From contig JBLFWJ010000193.1 in assembly GCA_047611425.1 (NCBI GenBank), forward strand, positions 1-5,773: DNA of 5,773 nt, read 5' to 3'. How positions within the stretch are numbered: position 1 is the stretch's first letter; each line of letters begins with the position of its first letter. The stretch is from JBLFWJ01 sp047611425. Its GTDB lineage: Bacteria > Bacteroidota > Bacteroidia > UBA10329. The notes under the pieces are model-generated. The model had not been told where the DNA came from. It did not search any database and saw nothing but the letters and a program-made list of their open reading frames with translations. Position numbers and translations under genes: made by a program. Of the stretch, positions 1 through 5,773 are shown piece after piece.

Positions 1-959
1 GATCTAGAGAGTTGCCAAACCTTCCACAGGATGGAAAGAAGATTATGGGATACCGTGAAGCCTTGGTTTTAGACAAACTTCCAAAGAAAATGGTCGTAGT
101 TGGATCCGGTGCCATTGGTGTAGAGTTTGCCTACTTCTACTCTACTCTTGGTGTTGATGTAACTGTCGTTGAATACATGCCAAATATCGTTCCTGTTGAA
201 GACGAAGAAGTTGGCAAGCAACTTGGCCGAACATTCAAGAAGAATGGAATGAAGGTGCTGACCAACAGTAGCGTTGAGTCGGTTGACACGAAAGGTTCTG
301 GTTGCAAAGTGACTGTTAAAACCAAGAAAGGCGAGGAAATCATCGAGTGTGATATCGTCCTTTCTGCCGTTGGTATTGTAGCCAATATTGAAGATGCTGG
401 ATTAGAGGATGCTGGAGTTGTGGTTGATAAAGGCCGGGTCATTGTAAATGAAATGTACGCCACCAACATTCCAAACCTATATGCGATTGGTGATTGTGTT
501 CCTGGGCCAGCATTAGCACACGTTGCAAGTGCCGAAGGAATTATTTGCGTGGAGCACATTGCTGGTCAAAAACCAGAAGGACTTGATTACGGTAACATCC
601 CAGGATGTACGTATTGCTCTCCTGAAGTAGCATCTGTTGGTTACACCGAAGCAGCTGCAAAAGAAGCTGGCTACGAATTGAAAGTGGGTAAGTTCCCATT
701 CTCTGCATCCGGTAAGGCAAGTGCCGCTGGAGCCAAAGACGGATTTGTGAAACTTATTTTTGATGCGAAATATGGCGAATTGCTCGGTGCTCACATGATC
801 GGAGCAAACGTTACAGAGATGATTGCTGAGATCGTTGCCATCCGTAAATTGGAAACAACAGGCCACGAGTTGATTAAAACGGTTCACCCTCATCCAACGA
901 TGAGCGAAGCCATAATGGAAGCTGCAGCTGCAGCTTACGGTGAAGTGATTCACCTCTAA
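1..959 (+). CDS. lpdA: Dihydrolipoyl dehydrogenase (E3), C-terminal part, 5'-truncated
   Basis: This flavoprotein reoxidises the dihydrolipoyl groups of 2-oxoacid dehydrogenase complexes or the glycine cleavage H protein, passing electrons through a disulfide and FAD to NAD+ in the cytoplasm. The frame is open from the left edge: the codons before the TTG at 12 read S-R-E and continue into LPNLP, the usual family sequence, so the TTG is internal and the real start lies outside. About 318 residues of a usual 460-470 remain; the FAD-binding N-terminus with the CxxxxC redox disulfide is missing. Counting the TTG codon as residue 1, the NAD-binding GSGAIG is at 31-36, with the NAD-selecting acidic residue at E54 (VTVVE). 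The second FAD motif YAIGDC is at 157-162. The dimerisation-domain signature HPHPTMSE is at 292-299, where H294 and E299 match the catalytic His-Glu pair of the partner subunit. The end EVIHL followed by TAA looks complete. No E1 or E2 gene is visible, so the complex it serves is unknown. Confidence 0.97.
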   Translation, partial: SRELPNLPQDGKKIMGYREALVLDKLPKKMVVVGSGAIGVEFAYFYSTLGVDVTVVEYMPNIVPVEDEEVGKQLGRTFKKNGMKVLTNSSVESVDTKGSGCKVTVKTKKGEEIIECDIVLSAVGIVANIEDAGLEDAGVVVDKGRVIVNEMYATNIPNLYAIGDCVPGPALAHVASAEGIICVEHIAGQKPEGLDYGNIPGCTYCSPEVASVGYTEAAAKEAGYELKVGKFPFSASGKASAAGAKDGFVKLIFDAKYGELLGAHMIGANVTEMIAEIVAIRKLETTGHELIKTVHPHPTMSEAIMEAAAAAYGEVIHL

Positions 960-976
960 TCAGTATTAAATACTGA
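960..976. promoter_or_regulatory. 17-bp palindrome filling the lpdA-thioredoxin gap
   Basis: TCAGTATT and AATACTGA form a perfect 8-bp inverted repeat around a single central A. It begins one base after the lpdA stop and ends directly before the ATG at 977. It could be a protein-binding site or a small hairpin at the translation start. It is AT-rich and lacks a following T-run, so it does not look like an intrinsic terminator. Function is not established. Confidence 0.35.
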
Positions 977-1384
977 ATGATGAAAAGCATGATTAAGAAA
1001 TCCATTGGATTTCTGATCATGCTTTTTTCATGCTTCAATGTTTCAGCACAAACGTGGCTGACGGATTATTCATCCGCATTGGAAAAGGCCTCTTCTAACA
1101 ACAAGAATATCCTTCTCGTATTCTCTGAATCGGATTGGTGCGCCCAATGTATTCGGCTGAAGAAAGAGGTACTATACTCAGATGAATTTTCGGATTATGG
1201 AGAACAGTTGATTCTGCTGAATGCAGATTTTCCGAGAAAGCGAATCAAGGAAAAGCAGCTCATTAAACAGAACGAGGCGCTCGCTGGGCGATTCAATCCA
1301 AAAGGTATTTTTCCATACATGGTTTTGTTGGATCAAGCCGGAAAAAAGATGGGAGCGTTTATTGACCTGTCCTGTCCACCTTAA
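977..1384 (+). CDS. Exported thioredoxin-like protein, probably frameshifted at its 3' end
   Basis: This is a small thiol-disulfide protein of the thioredoxin fold (Thioredoxin_7/DUF255-like), probably acting in the periplasm. Residues 1-24 form a signal peptide: lysines at 3, 7 and 8, a hydrophobic core, and the cleavage-like site VSA-Q after A24. C19 does not sit in a good lipobox. The active site is W54-C55-A56-Q57-C58, after the strand ILLVF. The cis-proline is P113 in GIFPYMVLLD. The frame stops at TAA 1382-1384 after 135 residues, directly after the last core strand and without the C-terminal helix the fold normally has. That helix is readable in another frame just downstream, and a 5-bp tandem duplication at 1366-1375 accounts for the shift. 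ATGs at 977, 980 and 989 could each start it; all keep the signal peptide, and there is no Shine-Dalgarno sequence. It lies 17 bp after lpdA, so read-through is possible. The substrate is unknown. The fold call is firm; whether the gene is functional is not. Confidence 0.82.
   Translation: MMKSMIKKSIGFLIMLFSCFNVSAQTWLTDYSSALEKASSNNKNILLVFSESDWCAQCIRLKKEVLYSDEFSDYGEQLILLNADFPRKRIKEKQLIKQNEALAGRFNPKGIFPYMVLLDQAGKKMGAFIDLSCPP
1366..1377. repeat. 5-bp tandem duplication (CCTGT x2 plus CC) in the thioredoxin gene
   Basis: The sequence reads CCTGT CCTGT CC. Two copies of a pentamer add five bases, which shifts the reading frame. Removing one copy joins ...GAFID to LSTLNKFLGFIKS and leads to the stop at 1432-1434, giving about 150 residues. 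This fits a replication-slippage event, although a sequencing or assembly error is also possible. Confidence 0.6.
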
Positions 1385-1434
1385 ACAAATTCCTAGGATT
1401 TATTAAATCAGATACTGAAACAAGTTCAGCATGA
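1376..1434 (+). other. Displaced C-terminal coding tail of the thioredoxin-like gene
   Basis: In the frame with codons starting at 1381, this stretch reads TLNKFLGFIKSDTETSSA and ends at TGA 1432-1434. The segment LNKFLGFIK is amphipathic, as expected for the last helix of a thioredoxin fold. It has no start codon of its own and makes sense only as the lost end of the preceding gene. The final residues overlap the hairpin repeat at 1411-1434, so the native C-terminus may itself derive from that repeat. Confidence 0.55.
1411..1434. repeat. Imperfect palindromic element, possibly a dispersed repeat
   Basis: ATACTGAA at 1412-1419 and TTCAGCAT at 1425-1432 pair with one mismatch around the loop ACAAG. 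A second short inverted repeat follows at once, CATGA-C-TCATG at 1430-1440, and then TTTTAAAA. On the other strand it reads GTCATGCTGAACTTGTTTCA, which resembles, from memory, short palindromic repeats scattered between genes in Bacteroidota genomes. It could also act as a weak transcript end for the thioredoxin gene. Only one full copy is present in this window. Confidence 0.4.
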
Positions 1435-1472
1435 CTCATGTTTTAAAATTTCGGATTTCATCATTCGAGTTT

Positions 1473-1480
1473 CATCTTTG
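1473..1480 (+). promoter_or_regulatory. Putative -7 box of a uvrB promoter (CATCTTTG)
   Basis: CATCTTTG differs by one base from the Bacteroidota consensus TAnnTTTG. It ends eight bases before the uvrB ATG, which would give a very short or leaderless transcript. No clear TTG -33 element lies 17-21 bp upstream; the best is a weak TTC at 1450-1452. No recognisable LexA-type SOS operator is seen, although a direct repeat of TCGnnTTTCATC (1451-1462 and 1465-1476) overlaps the box. Confidence 0.4.
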
Positions 1481-1488
1481 TAAACCCC

Positions 1489-3501
1489 ATGGAAAAATTC
1501 AAAATTCATTCGGATTACGCCCCAATGGGCGACCAACCTGAGGCGATAAAGCAGTTGGTCGCTGGAGTAGAAAGCGGAGAGAAGAGCCAGACGCTTTTGG
1601 GTGTAACCGGATCAGGAAAGACGTTTACCATGGCAAACGTTATTGCCGAAACAAACCGCCCCACGCTCATTCTAAGTCACAATAAGACGTTGGCTGCTCA
1701 GCTGTTCGGTGAGTTTAAGCAGTACTTCCCTGATAATGCTGTTGAGTACTATGTATCCTACTACGATTACTATCAACCGGAGGCATACCTGCCTGTCACA
1801 GACACCTTTATAGAAAAGGATCTTTCTATAAACGAAGAGGTTGAAAAGCACCGATTAAGTGCGGCTTCTTCCCTCCTATCCGGAAGACGAGACGTGATTG
1901 TCGTGTCCAGCGTTAGTTGCATTTACGGAATCGGAAATCCAACTGATTTTAAGAAGAATATTATTGAATTGAAGGTCGGTGACCGGATTGCCCGAAACAC
2001 ACTTTTGCATAATCTGGTAGGCAGTCTCTATGCCCGAACGATGACGGCAATGGATCGTGGTCAGTTCCGCGTAAAGGGTGATACGATAGATGTATTCCTT
2101 GCGTATGCCGATCACGCCTACCGAATCATCTTATTTGATGATGAGGTGGAAGAATTGAAACGCATCCATCCTTTGACGGGAAATACCGAAGAGGTTTTGG
2201 ATCGAATAGTGATCTATCCGGCCAACAACTTCGTCACTTCCAAAGACAGTTTGTTGCAGTCCATTTGGCAGATTCAAGAGGACATGGTGAAGCAAGTGGA
2301 TTACTTAAAGTCAAATGGCCAACTATTGGAGGCACAACGACTTGAACAGCGCACCACATACGATCTTGAGATGATGCGGGAGCTAGGTTATTGCTCAGGA
2401 ATAGAGAATTACTCCCGTTATTTTGATGGCCGCGAGGCCGGTACCCGACCTTTCTGTCTGTTGGATTATTTCCCCAAAGATTACTTAATGTTCATTGACG
2501 AGAGTCACGTGAGTATTGGGCAAGTCAGTGCCATGTGGGGTGGTGATCGAAGCCGAAAAGAAAACTTGGTGGAATACGGTTTTCGTTTGCCAGCAGCCAT
2601 GGACAATCGTCCATTGAAATTCGAAGAATTCGAAATGGTTCAGAATCAAGTGATCCATGTTAGTGCCACCCCGGCCGATTACGAATTGGAACGCAGCGAA
2701 GGCGTTTATGTCGAGCAATTGATTCGTCCGACAGGCTTGTTGGATCCTCTGATTGAAATTCGCCCAGCAGTCAATCAGGTTGATGATTTACTCGAGCAGG
2801 TAAACAAAACGGTGGAGAAAAATGAGCGTGTTCTTGTTACGACTCTGACCAAGAGGATGGCCGAAGAGTTGACTAAGTATATGGCTCGGCTTGGGGTAAA
2901 GTGCCGATACATTCATTCTGATGTTGATACAATTGAGCGTGTTGAATTACTTCGAGATTTGCGTTTGGGTGAATTTGATGTTTTGGTTGGAATCAATCTT
3001 CTGAGAGAAGGATTAGACTTACCAGAAGTTTCGCTGGTAGCCATTTTGGATGCAGATAAAGAGGGCTTTTTAAGATCTGAAAGATCATTGACGCAAACTG
3101 CAGGTAGAGCTGCACGTCATATTGACGGTCGTGTAATCTTCTATGCAGACAAGGTCACTGACAGCATGAAGCGCACGATGGATGAAACGGAGCGAAGACG
3201 CATCAAGCAGATCAAGTTTAATGAGGAGAATGACATCACGCCTACTGCATTGGTTAAGAGCCGAGAGGACATCATGGATCAGTCCATCGTGGCCACCAGC
3301 ATGAAAAAGAAGGCGGCTTATGATCAGCCAGAGCCAACCTCGATTGCAGCCGAGCCAAAGATGCGCTACGCCACAAAAGAAGATCTGCAAAAGCGATTGG
3401 AGAAAACGAGGCGAATGATGGAGGTGGCAGCCAAGGATCTAGATTTCGTAGAAGCGGCAAGACTTCGTGATGAAATGAAAGAGATTCAAGCTTTAATGTG
3501 A
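1489..3501 (+). CDS. uvrB: Excinuclease ABC subunit B (UvrB)
   Basis: UvrB receives DNA lesions from UvrA, verifies the damage with its helicase-like motor, and recruits UvrC for incision during cytoplasmic nucleotide excision repair. The 670 residues match the normal family length. The Walker A motif is GVTGSGKT at 38-45. The beta-hairpin that clamps one DNA strand follows at about 87-100, with the aromatic run Y91 Y92 D93 Y94 Y95. The Walker B-type motif is FIDESH at 335-340 (D337, E338). HVSATPADYE and IRPTGLLDP are typical UvrB signatures. Motif VI is QTAGRAAR with R540 and R543. The C-terminal UVR coiled-coil (about 630-670, DFVEAARLRDEMKEI) contacts UvrC and UvrA. The ATG at 1489 is chosen because MEKFKIHSDYAPMGDQP aligns with known UvrB starts and the upstream sequence is non-coding. 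There is no Shine-Dalgarno sequence. It is flanked by a candidate promoter and is probably its own transcript. All key residues are present and nothing looks damaged. Confidence 0.99.
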   Translation: MEKFKIHSDYAPMGDQPEAIKQLVAGVESGEKSQTLLGVTGSGKTFTMANVIAETNRPTLILSHNKTLAAQLFGEFKQYFPDNAVEYYVSYYDYYQPEAYLPVTDTFIEKDLSINEEVEKHRLSAASSLLSGRRDVIVVSSVSCIYGIGNPTDFKKNIIELKVGDRIARNTLLHNLVGSLYARTMTAMDRGQFRVKGDTIDVFLAYADHAYRIILFDDEVEELKRIHPLTGNTEEVLDRIVIYPANNFVTSKDSLLQSIWQIQEDMVKQVDYLKSNGQLLEAQRLEQRTTYDLEMMRELGYCSGIENYSRYFDGREAGTRPFCLLDYFPKDYLMFIDESHVSIGQVSAMWGGDRSRKENLVEYGFRLPAAMDNRPLKFEEFEMVQNQVIHVSATPADYELERSEGVYVEQLIRPTGLLDPLIEIRPAVNQVDDLLEQVNKTVEKNERVLVTTLTKRMAEELTKYMARLGVKCRYIHSDVDTIERVELLRDLRLGEFDVLVGINLLREGLDLPEVSLVAILDADKEGFLRSERSLTQTAGRAARHIDGRVIFYADKVTDSMKRTMDETERRRIKQIKFNEENDITPTALVKSREDIMDQSIVATSMKKKAAYDQPEPTSIAAEPKMRYATKEDLQKRLEKTRRMMEVAAKDLDFVEAARLRDEMKEIQALM

Positions 3502-3536
3502 CCAGTTTCCATTGATTCAGTATCCGTAAGGACGAC

Positions 3537-3554
3537 CACGTTAACTTGAACGTG
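3537..3554. promoter_or_regulatory. Inverted repeat CACGTT-N6-AACGTG between uvrB and the PNGase F-like gene
   Basis: This is a perfect 6-bp inverted repeat around AACTTG. It ends one base before the TAGATTTG box of the next gene. No T-run follows, so an intrinsic terminator for uvrB is unlikely. Its position just upstream of the -7 box suits a regulator-binding site, but this is inference only. Confidence 0.3.
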
Positions 3555-3555
3555 A

Positions 3556-3563
3556 TAGATTTG
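3556..3563 (+). promoter_or_regulatory. Putative -7 box (TAGATTTG) for the PNGase F-like gene
   Basis: TAGATTTG is an exact match to the Bacteroidota -7 consensus TAnnTTTG. It lies 27 bases before the ATG at 3591, implying a leader of roughly 20 nucleotides. No TTG is found at the expected 17-21 bp upstream, so the -33 element is weak or absent. The leader is A/T-rich without a Shine-Dalgarno sequence, as usual for this phylum. Confidence 0.5.
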
Positions 3564-3590
3564 CATTCCCAACTATTAATTACCTCCAAA

Positions 3591-5773
3591 ATGAAGAGAA
3601 TTTTCACCGCTCTTACGTTCCTATTTATTGGAACATCCGTTCTTGCTCAGGACACAACAATCATTCAAACCTTAACGTTTGATTCCATTACAACCCGAAG
3701 AGGTTGGTGGCAATTTCCTGACGAAACAAAAGACTACCGAAAAGTGCTGATGTACTACACGTTGAAATGTGATGCCGCCACTACTGCGGATCAATATGCT
3801 TGTGGCGAGTGGGATTATTTGTCTTACGCATTTCTTTACGACCATACAGGAGAGCTCGATTCAACTGCTCTTTCTCATCCACAATATCTTTTTGGAACCG
3901 AGAATTTGGACACATTCGAATACGATGTAAACCCACTTCATAACCTGTTTCATTCTTATGATGAATCGATGGTTTATGATTCGGTTATCACGGAGGATAG
4001 CGCCATTTTCGATATGGGTGTTACTGCCGATGCTGCGCCATTTGGCACAACGGCTCAAGTGGCTAGAAGTCAATATTTATGGCGTGCAAGTGAGCTAAAT
4101 GCCTCGGGTCTTGTTGCAGGCGGTATCGACAGACTTTCTGTTGATTTGAGCATCGCAGGAACTGAGTTGGAAGGCTTGACAATCCGCCTAAAGCAGAGCA
4201 CCGACACTGCTCTTTACAATTTCTCGGAAGGAGGATTTACAGAAGTGTATCACTTCAATCACAACTTCACTGGAATGGGATGGAATACGTTCGATCTCAC
4301 CTCAGAATTCATGTGGAACGGCACTTCTAATATCATCGTAGAATACAGCTACGAAGGCGATGCTACTTCAGAAGTTCAATCAGAGCAAACGGCTTACAAT
4401 TCTTCGGTTAGTGCCAGTGGCGATAATGGCTACATGGTTTTGGATGATGGGAAATACGTTCAAGTTCCTCTGAACGGTTTGGATCTCGGGTCAGAGGTTA
4501 CCATCTCTTTTTGGAGCAATGGAGATCCTGATGTTCAACCAGAAGACTCTTATTGTTTTGAAGGTGTGAACACAGCAGGTCAGCGTGTACTGAACGCCCA
4601 CCTTCCATGGTCTAATGGTAGGATTTATTGGGATGCAGGAGAAGGTTCGGGTTACGACAGAATCGACAAACAAGCTACCGAAGCCGAATATGAAGGCAAT
4701 TGGGTACACTGGGCGTTCACAAAGAATTCTACTACTGGGTCAATGAAAATCTACAAGAACGGAGCGCTTTGGCACTCCGGAACAGGTTTGAATAGAGCCA
4801 TTGGTGAGGTGGATCGATTCTACATTGGGCGTTCGGCAAGCGGCAATGCCAACTGGCATGGATTATTTGATGAATTCAGAATATGGGATGTGGAATTAGA
4901 TGCTCAGACCATAGCCGATTACATGACAACTTCCATAGACGGATCACACCCGAACTATGCGAATCTGGTTGTCAACTACAACTTCGATACAGGCTACAAC
5001 GTTGCCGATCAAAGTCCTAATACGCTAGATGCAGTTCTTTTCGGATCACCAGAAATTGCAACCTATAATTCAACGGGCGTAACGTTTAACTCAACTTCGA
5101 GCGACCTTCGACCAAACACAGTCTTCATCCAAGGAGATTACGTTTCACATTTGGACAGCACCGTTGTAACGGGTTCGGTCTTGGTTCCTCCTACAACATG
5201 GGTTGAGTTTGGCATCAACGGAAACACAGTTTATCCGATTAATGAAGGTTCCGGCTGGACTGGTTATGGGCTGGAATATGATGCGAATGGAACGGTGACT
5301 GATACCGTCTGGGCAATTGAAGAAGTTCTCATTGAAAACGATACGCTCAACTATTTCGGAGAAGCTTTCGAGATTATTGACCGGTTTGAAATTGGACGAT
5401 ATATCACGCCATATGGAATTGGTTTGAGCCTCGGCCCTGATGGATTCCGTTGGATATTTGACGTAACCGACTACGCACATCTTTTCCGAGATTCGGTTGA
5501 CATTTCCGCTGGAAACAACCAAGAATTGATCGATGTACAATTTGTAATGATTGAGGGTGACCAAATGGCCCCGGTTAAGGAATTGACCCGTCCTTGGGGA
5601 CAGTCTGGTTCTAAGAGCTACGCCAACTTAGATAATGACGTATCACTTGCTCCAGTTGACGTTCCTTTGGATCCAGATGCAGAGCATTTCAAAATAAAGA
5701 CACGATTCACAGGTCACGGTCACAACAGTAATACTGGAAACTTCCCGCATTGCTGCGAGTGGAAAGACAACAC
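3591..5773 (+). CDS. Secreted PNGase F-like protein with inserted LamG-type domain, 3'-truncated
   Basis: The frame is open from the ATG at 3591 to the right edge, giving 727 residues without a stop. Residues 1-19 are a signal peptide (MKRIFTALTFLFIGTSVLA, then Q), so the product is exported. PNGase F cleaves N-linked glycans from asparagine. Residues 23-88 resemble the first part of its N-terminal domain: TLTFDSI, then C60, then C71-GEWD, where D75 aligns with the catalytic D60 of PNGase F (CDEWD). The fold resumes at about 596: E600-IGRYITPYG matches EIGRFITPYW, and F623-DVTDY matches IDVTDF. The C-terminal domain then begins, with GHGHN at 708-712 and CCEW at 721-724; E723 aligns with catalytic E206. 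Between the two parts lie a beta-sandwich-like segment (about 161-256, QYLWRASEL...NIIVEYSYEGD) and a LamG/concanavalin-like domain (about 281-485, HGLFDEFRIWD at 423-433). The equivalent of PNGase F E118 could not be placed. The remaining C-terminus, where a type IX sorting domain might sit, is outside the window. Enzymatic activity and substrate are inferred. Confidence 0.87.
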   Translation, partial: MKRIFTALTFLFIGTSVLAQDTTIIQTLTFDSITTRRGWWQFPDETKDYRKVLMYYTLKCDAATTADQYACGEWDYLSYAFLYDHTGELDSTALSHPQYLFGTENLDTFEYDVNPLHNLFHSYDESMVYDSVITEDSAIFDMGVTADAAPFGTTAQVARSQYLWRASELNASGLVAGGIDRLSVDLSIAGTELEGLTIRLKQSTDTALYNFSEGGFTEVYHFNHNFTGMGWNTFDLTSEFMWNGTSNIIVEYSYEGDATSEVQSEQTAYNSSVSASGDNGYMVLDDGKYVQVPLNGLDLGSEVTISFWSNGDPDVQPEDSYCFEGVNTAGQRVLNAHLPWSNGRIYWDAGEGSGYDRIDKQATEAEYEGNWVHWAFTKNSTTGSMKIYKNGALWHSGTGLNRAIGEVDRFYIGRSASGNANWHGLFDEFRIWDVELDAQTIADYMTTSIDGSHPNYANLVVNYNFDTGYNVADQSPNTLDAVLFGSPEIATYNSTGVTFNSTSSDLRPNTVFIQGDYVSHLDSTVVTGSVLVPPTTWVEFGINGNTVYPINEGSGWTGYGLEYDANGTVTDTVWAIEEVLIENDTLNYFGEAFEIIDRFEIGRYITPYGIGLSLGPDGFRWIFDVTDYAHLFRDSVDISAGNNQELIDVQFVMIEGDQMAPVKELTRPWGQSGSKSYANLDNDVSLAPVDVPLDPDAEHFKIKTRFTGHGHNSNTGNFPHCCEWKDN

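Noticed and set aside
12..14. TTG as a start codon for the lpdA product
   Set aside because: The frame is open to the left edge and the codons before it encode conserved E3 sequence (SRE before LPNLP). The protein would also lack the FAD domain and redox disulfide.
920..935. 16-bp perfect palindrome AGCTGCAGCTGCAGCT inside lpdA
   Set aside because: It encodes the alanine-rich run before AYGEVIHL, normal near E3 C-termini. Repeated GCT/GCA alanine codons produce the palindrome by themselves.
1221..1406. 61-codon forward frame overlapping the thioredoxin gene
   Set aside because: It overlaps the thioredoxin core in another frame, has no family similarity, and does not supply the missing C-terminal helix; the third frame does.
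1412..1448. Intrinsic terminator after the thioredoxin gene
   Set aside because: The stems are short, mismatched and AT-rich, and only four T residues follow. It does not meet the usual form, so it is recorded as a repeat instead.
3582..3587. ACCTCC just before the ATG at 3591, identical to the 16S rRNA 3' end
   Set aside because: It has the sense of the anti-Shine-Dalgarno rather than its complement, so it cannot pair with the ribosome as an RBS. It is most likely chance.
5145..5564. 139-codon open frame on the minus strand
   Set aside because: It lies wholly inside the PNGase F-like gene, which shows strong family motifs in the forward frame. The minus-strand protein has no recognisable motif. 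It is a shadow.
1..5773. A defence, mobile or other multi-gene accessory system
   Set aside because: All four genes have recognisable families with no functional link, composition is uniform, and there are no transposase, integrase, CRISPR or toxin-antitoxin signatures.

Overview
The window looks like ordinary chromosome from a member of the Bacteroidota, most likely Flavobacteriia or a close relative. Three things point that way. The start codons lack Shine-Dalgarno sequences. TAnnTTTG-like -7 boxes (the Bacteroidota primary sigma-factor consensus) lie upstream of two genes. The last gene encodes a large secreted PNGase F-type protein, a family best known from flavobacteria. This assignment is inferred from style and gene content; there is no rRNA or other phylogenetic marker here. 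Base composition is moderate (mid-40s % GC by eye) and uniform, with no sign of an insertion sequence, phage, CRISPR array or tRNA.

Layout, all on the + strand. (1) Positions 1-959 hold the C-terminal two thirds of dihydrolipoyl dehydrogenase (E3 subunit, lpdA), cut by the left edge. (2) After a 17-bp gap that is almost entirely a palindrome, positions 977-1384 encode a small exported thioredoxin-like protein with a CAQC active site. Its reading frame appears broken near the 3' end by a 5-bp tandem duplication, and the displaced C-terminal helix remains readable in another frame up to 1434. (3) Positions 1489-3501 encode a complete UvrB, the damage-verification helicase of nucleotide excision repair. 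(4) Positions 3591-5773 are the start of a long secreted protein, open to the right edge (at least 727 residues). Its ends match the PNGase F fold, and about 500 residues, including a LamG-type domain, are inserted in the middle.

The four genes do not form an obvious pathway: central metabolism, envelope thiol chemistry, DNA repair and secreted glycoprotein processing. The two larger gaps (104 and 89 bp) each carry a plausible promoter, so uvrB and the PNGase F-like gene are probably transcribed separately. The thioredoxin gene could be read through from lpdA. No gene-free stretch exceeds 300 bp.

The points most worth a second look are the split PNGase F domain, the frameshifted thioredoxin, and small palindromic or repeated motifs, including a nonamer family around ATACTGAA, present in all three intergenic gaps. 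I saw no convincing undescribed multi-gene system.
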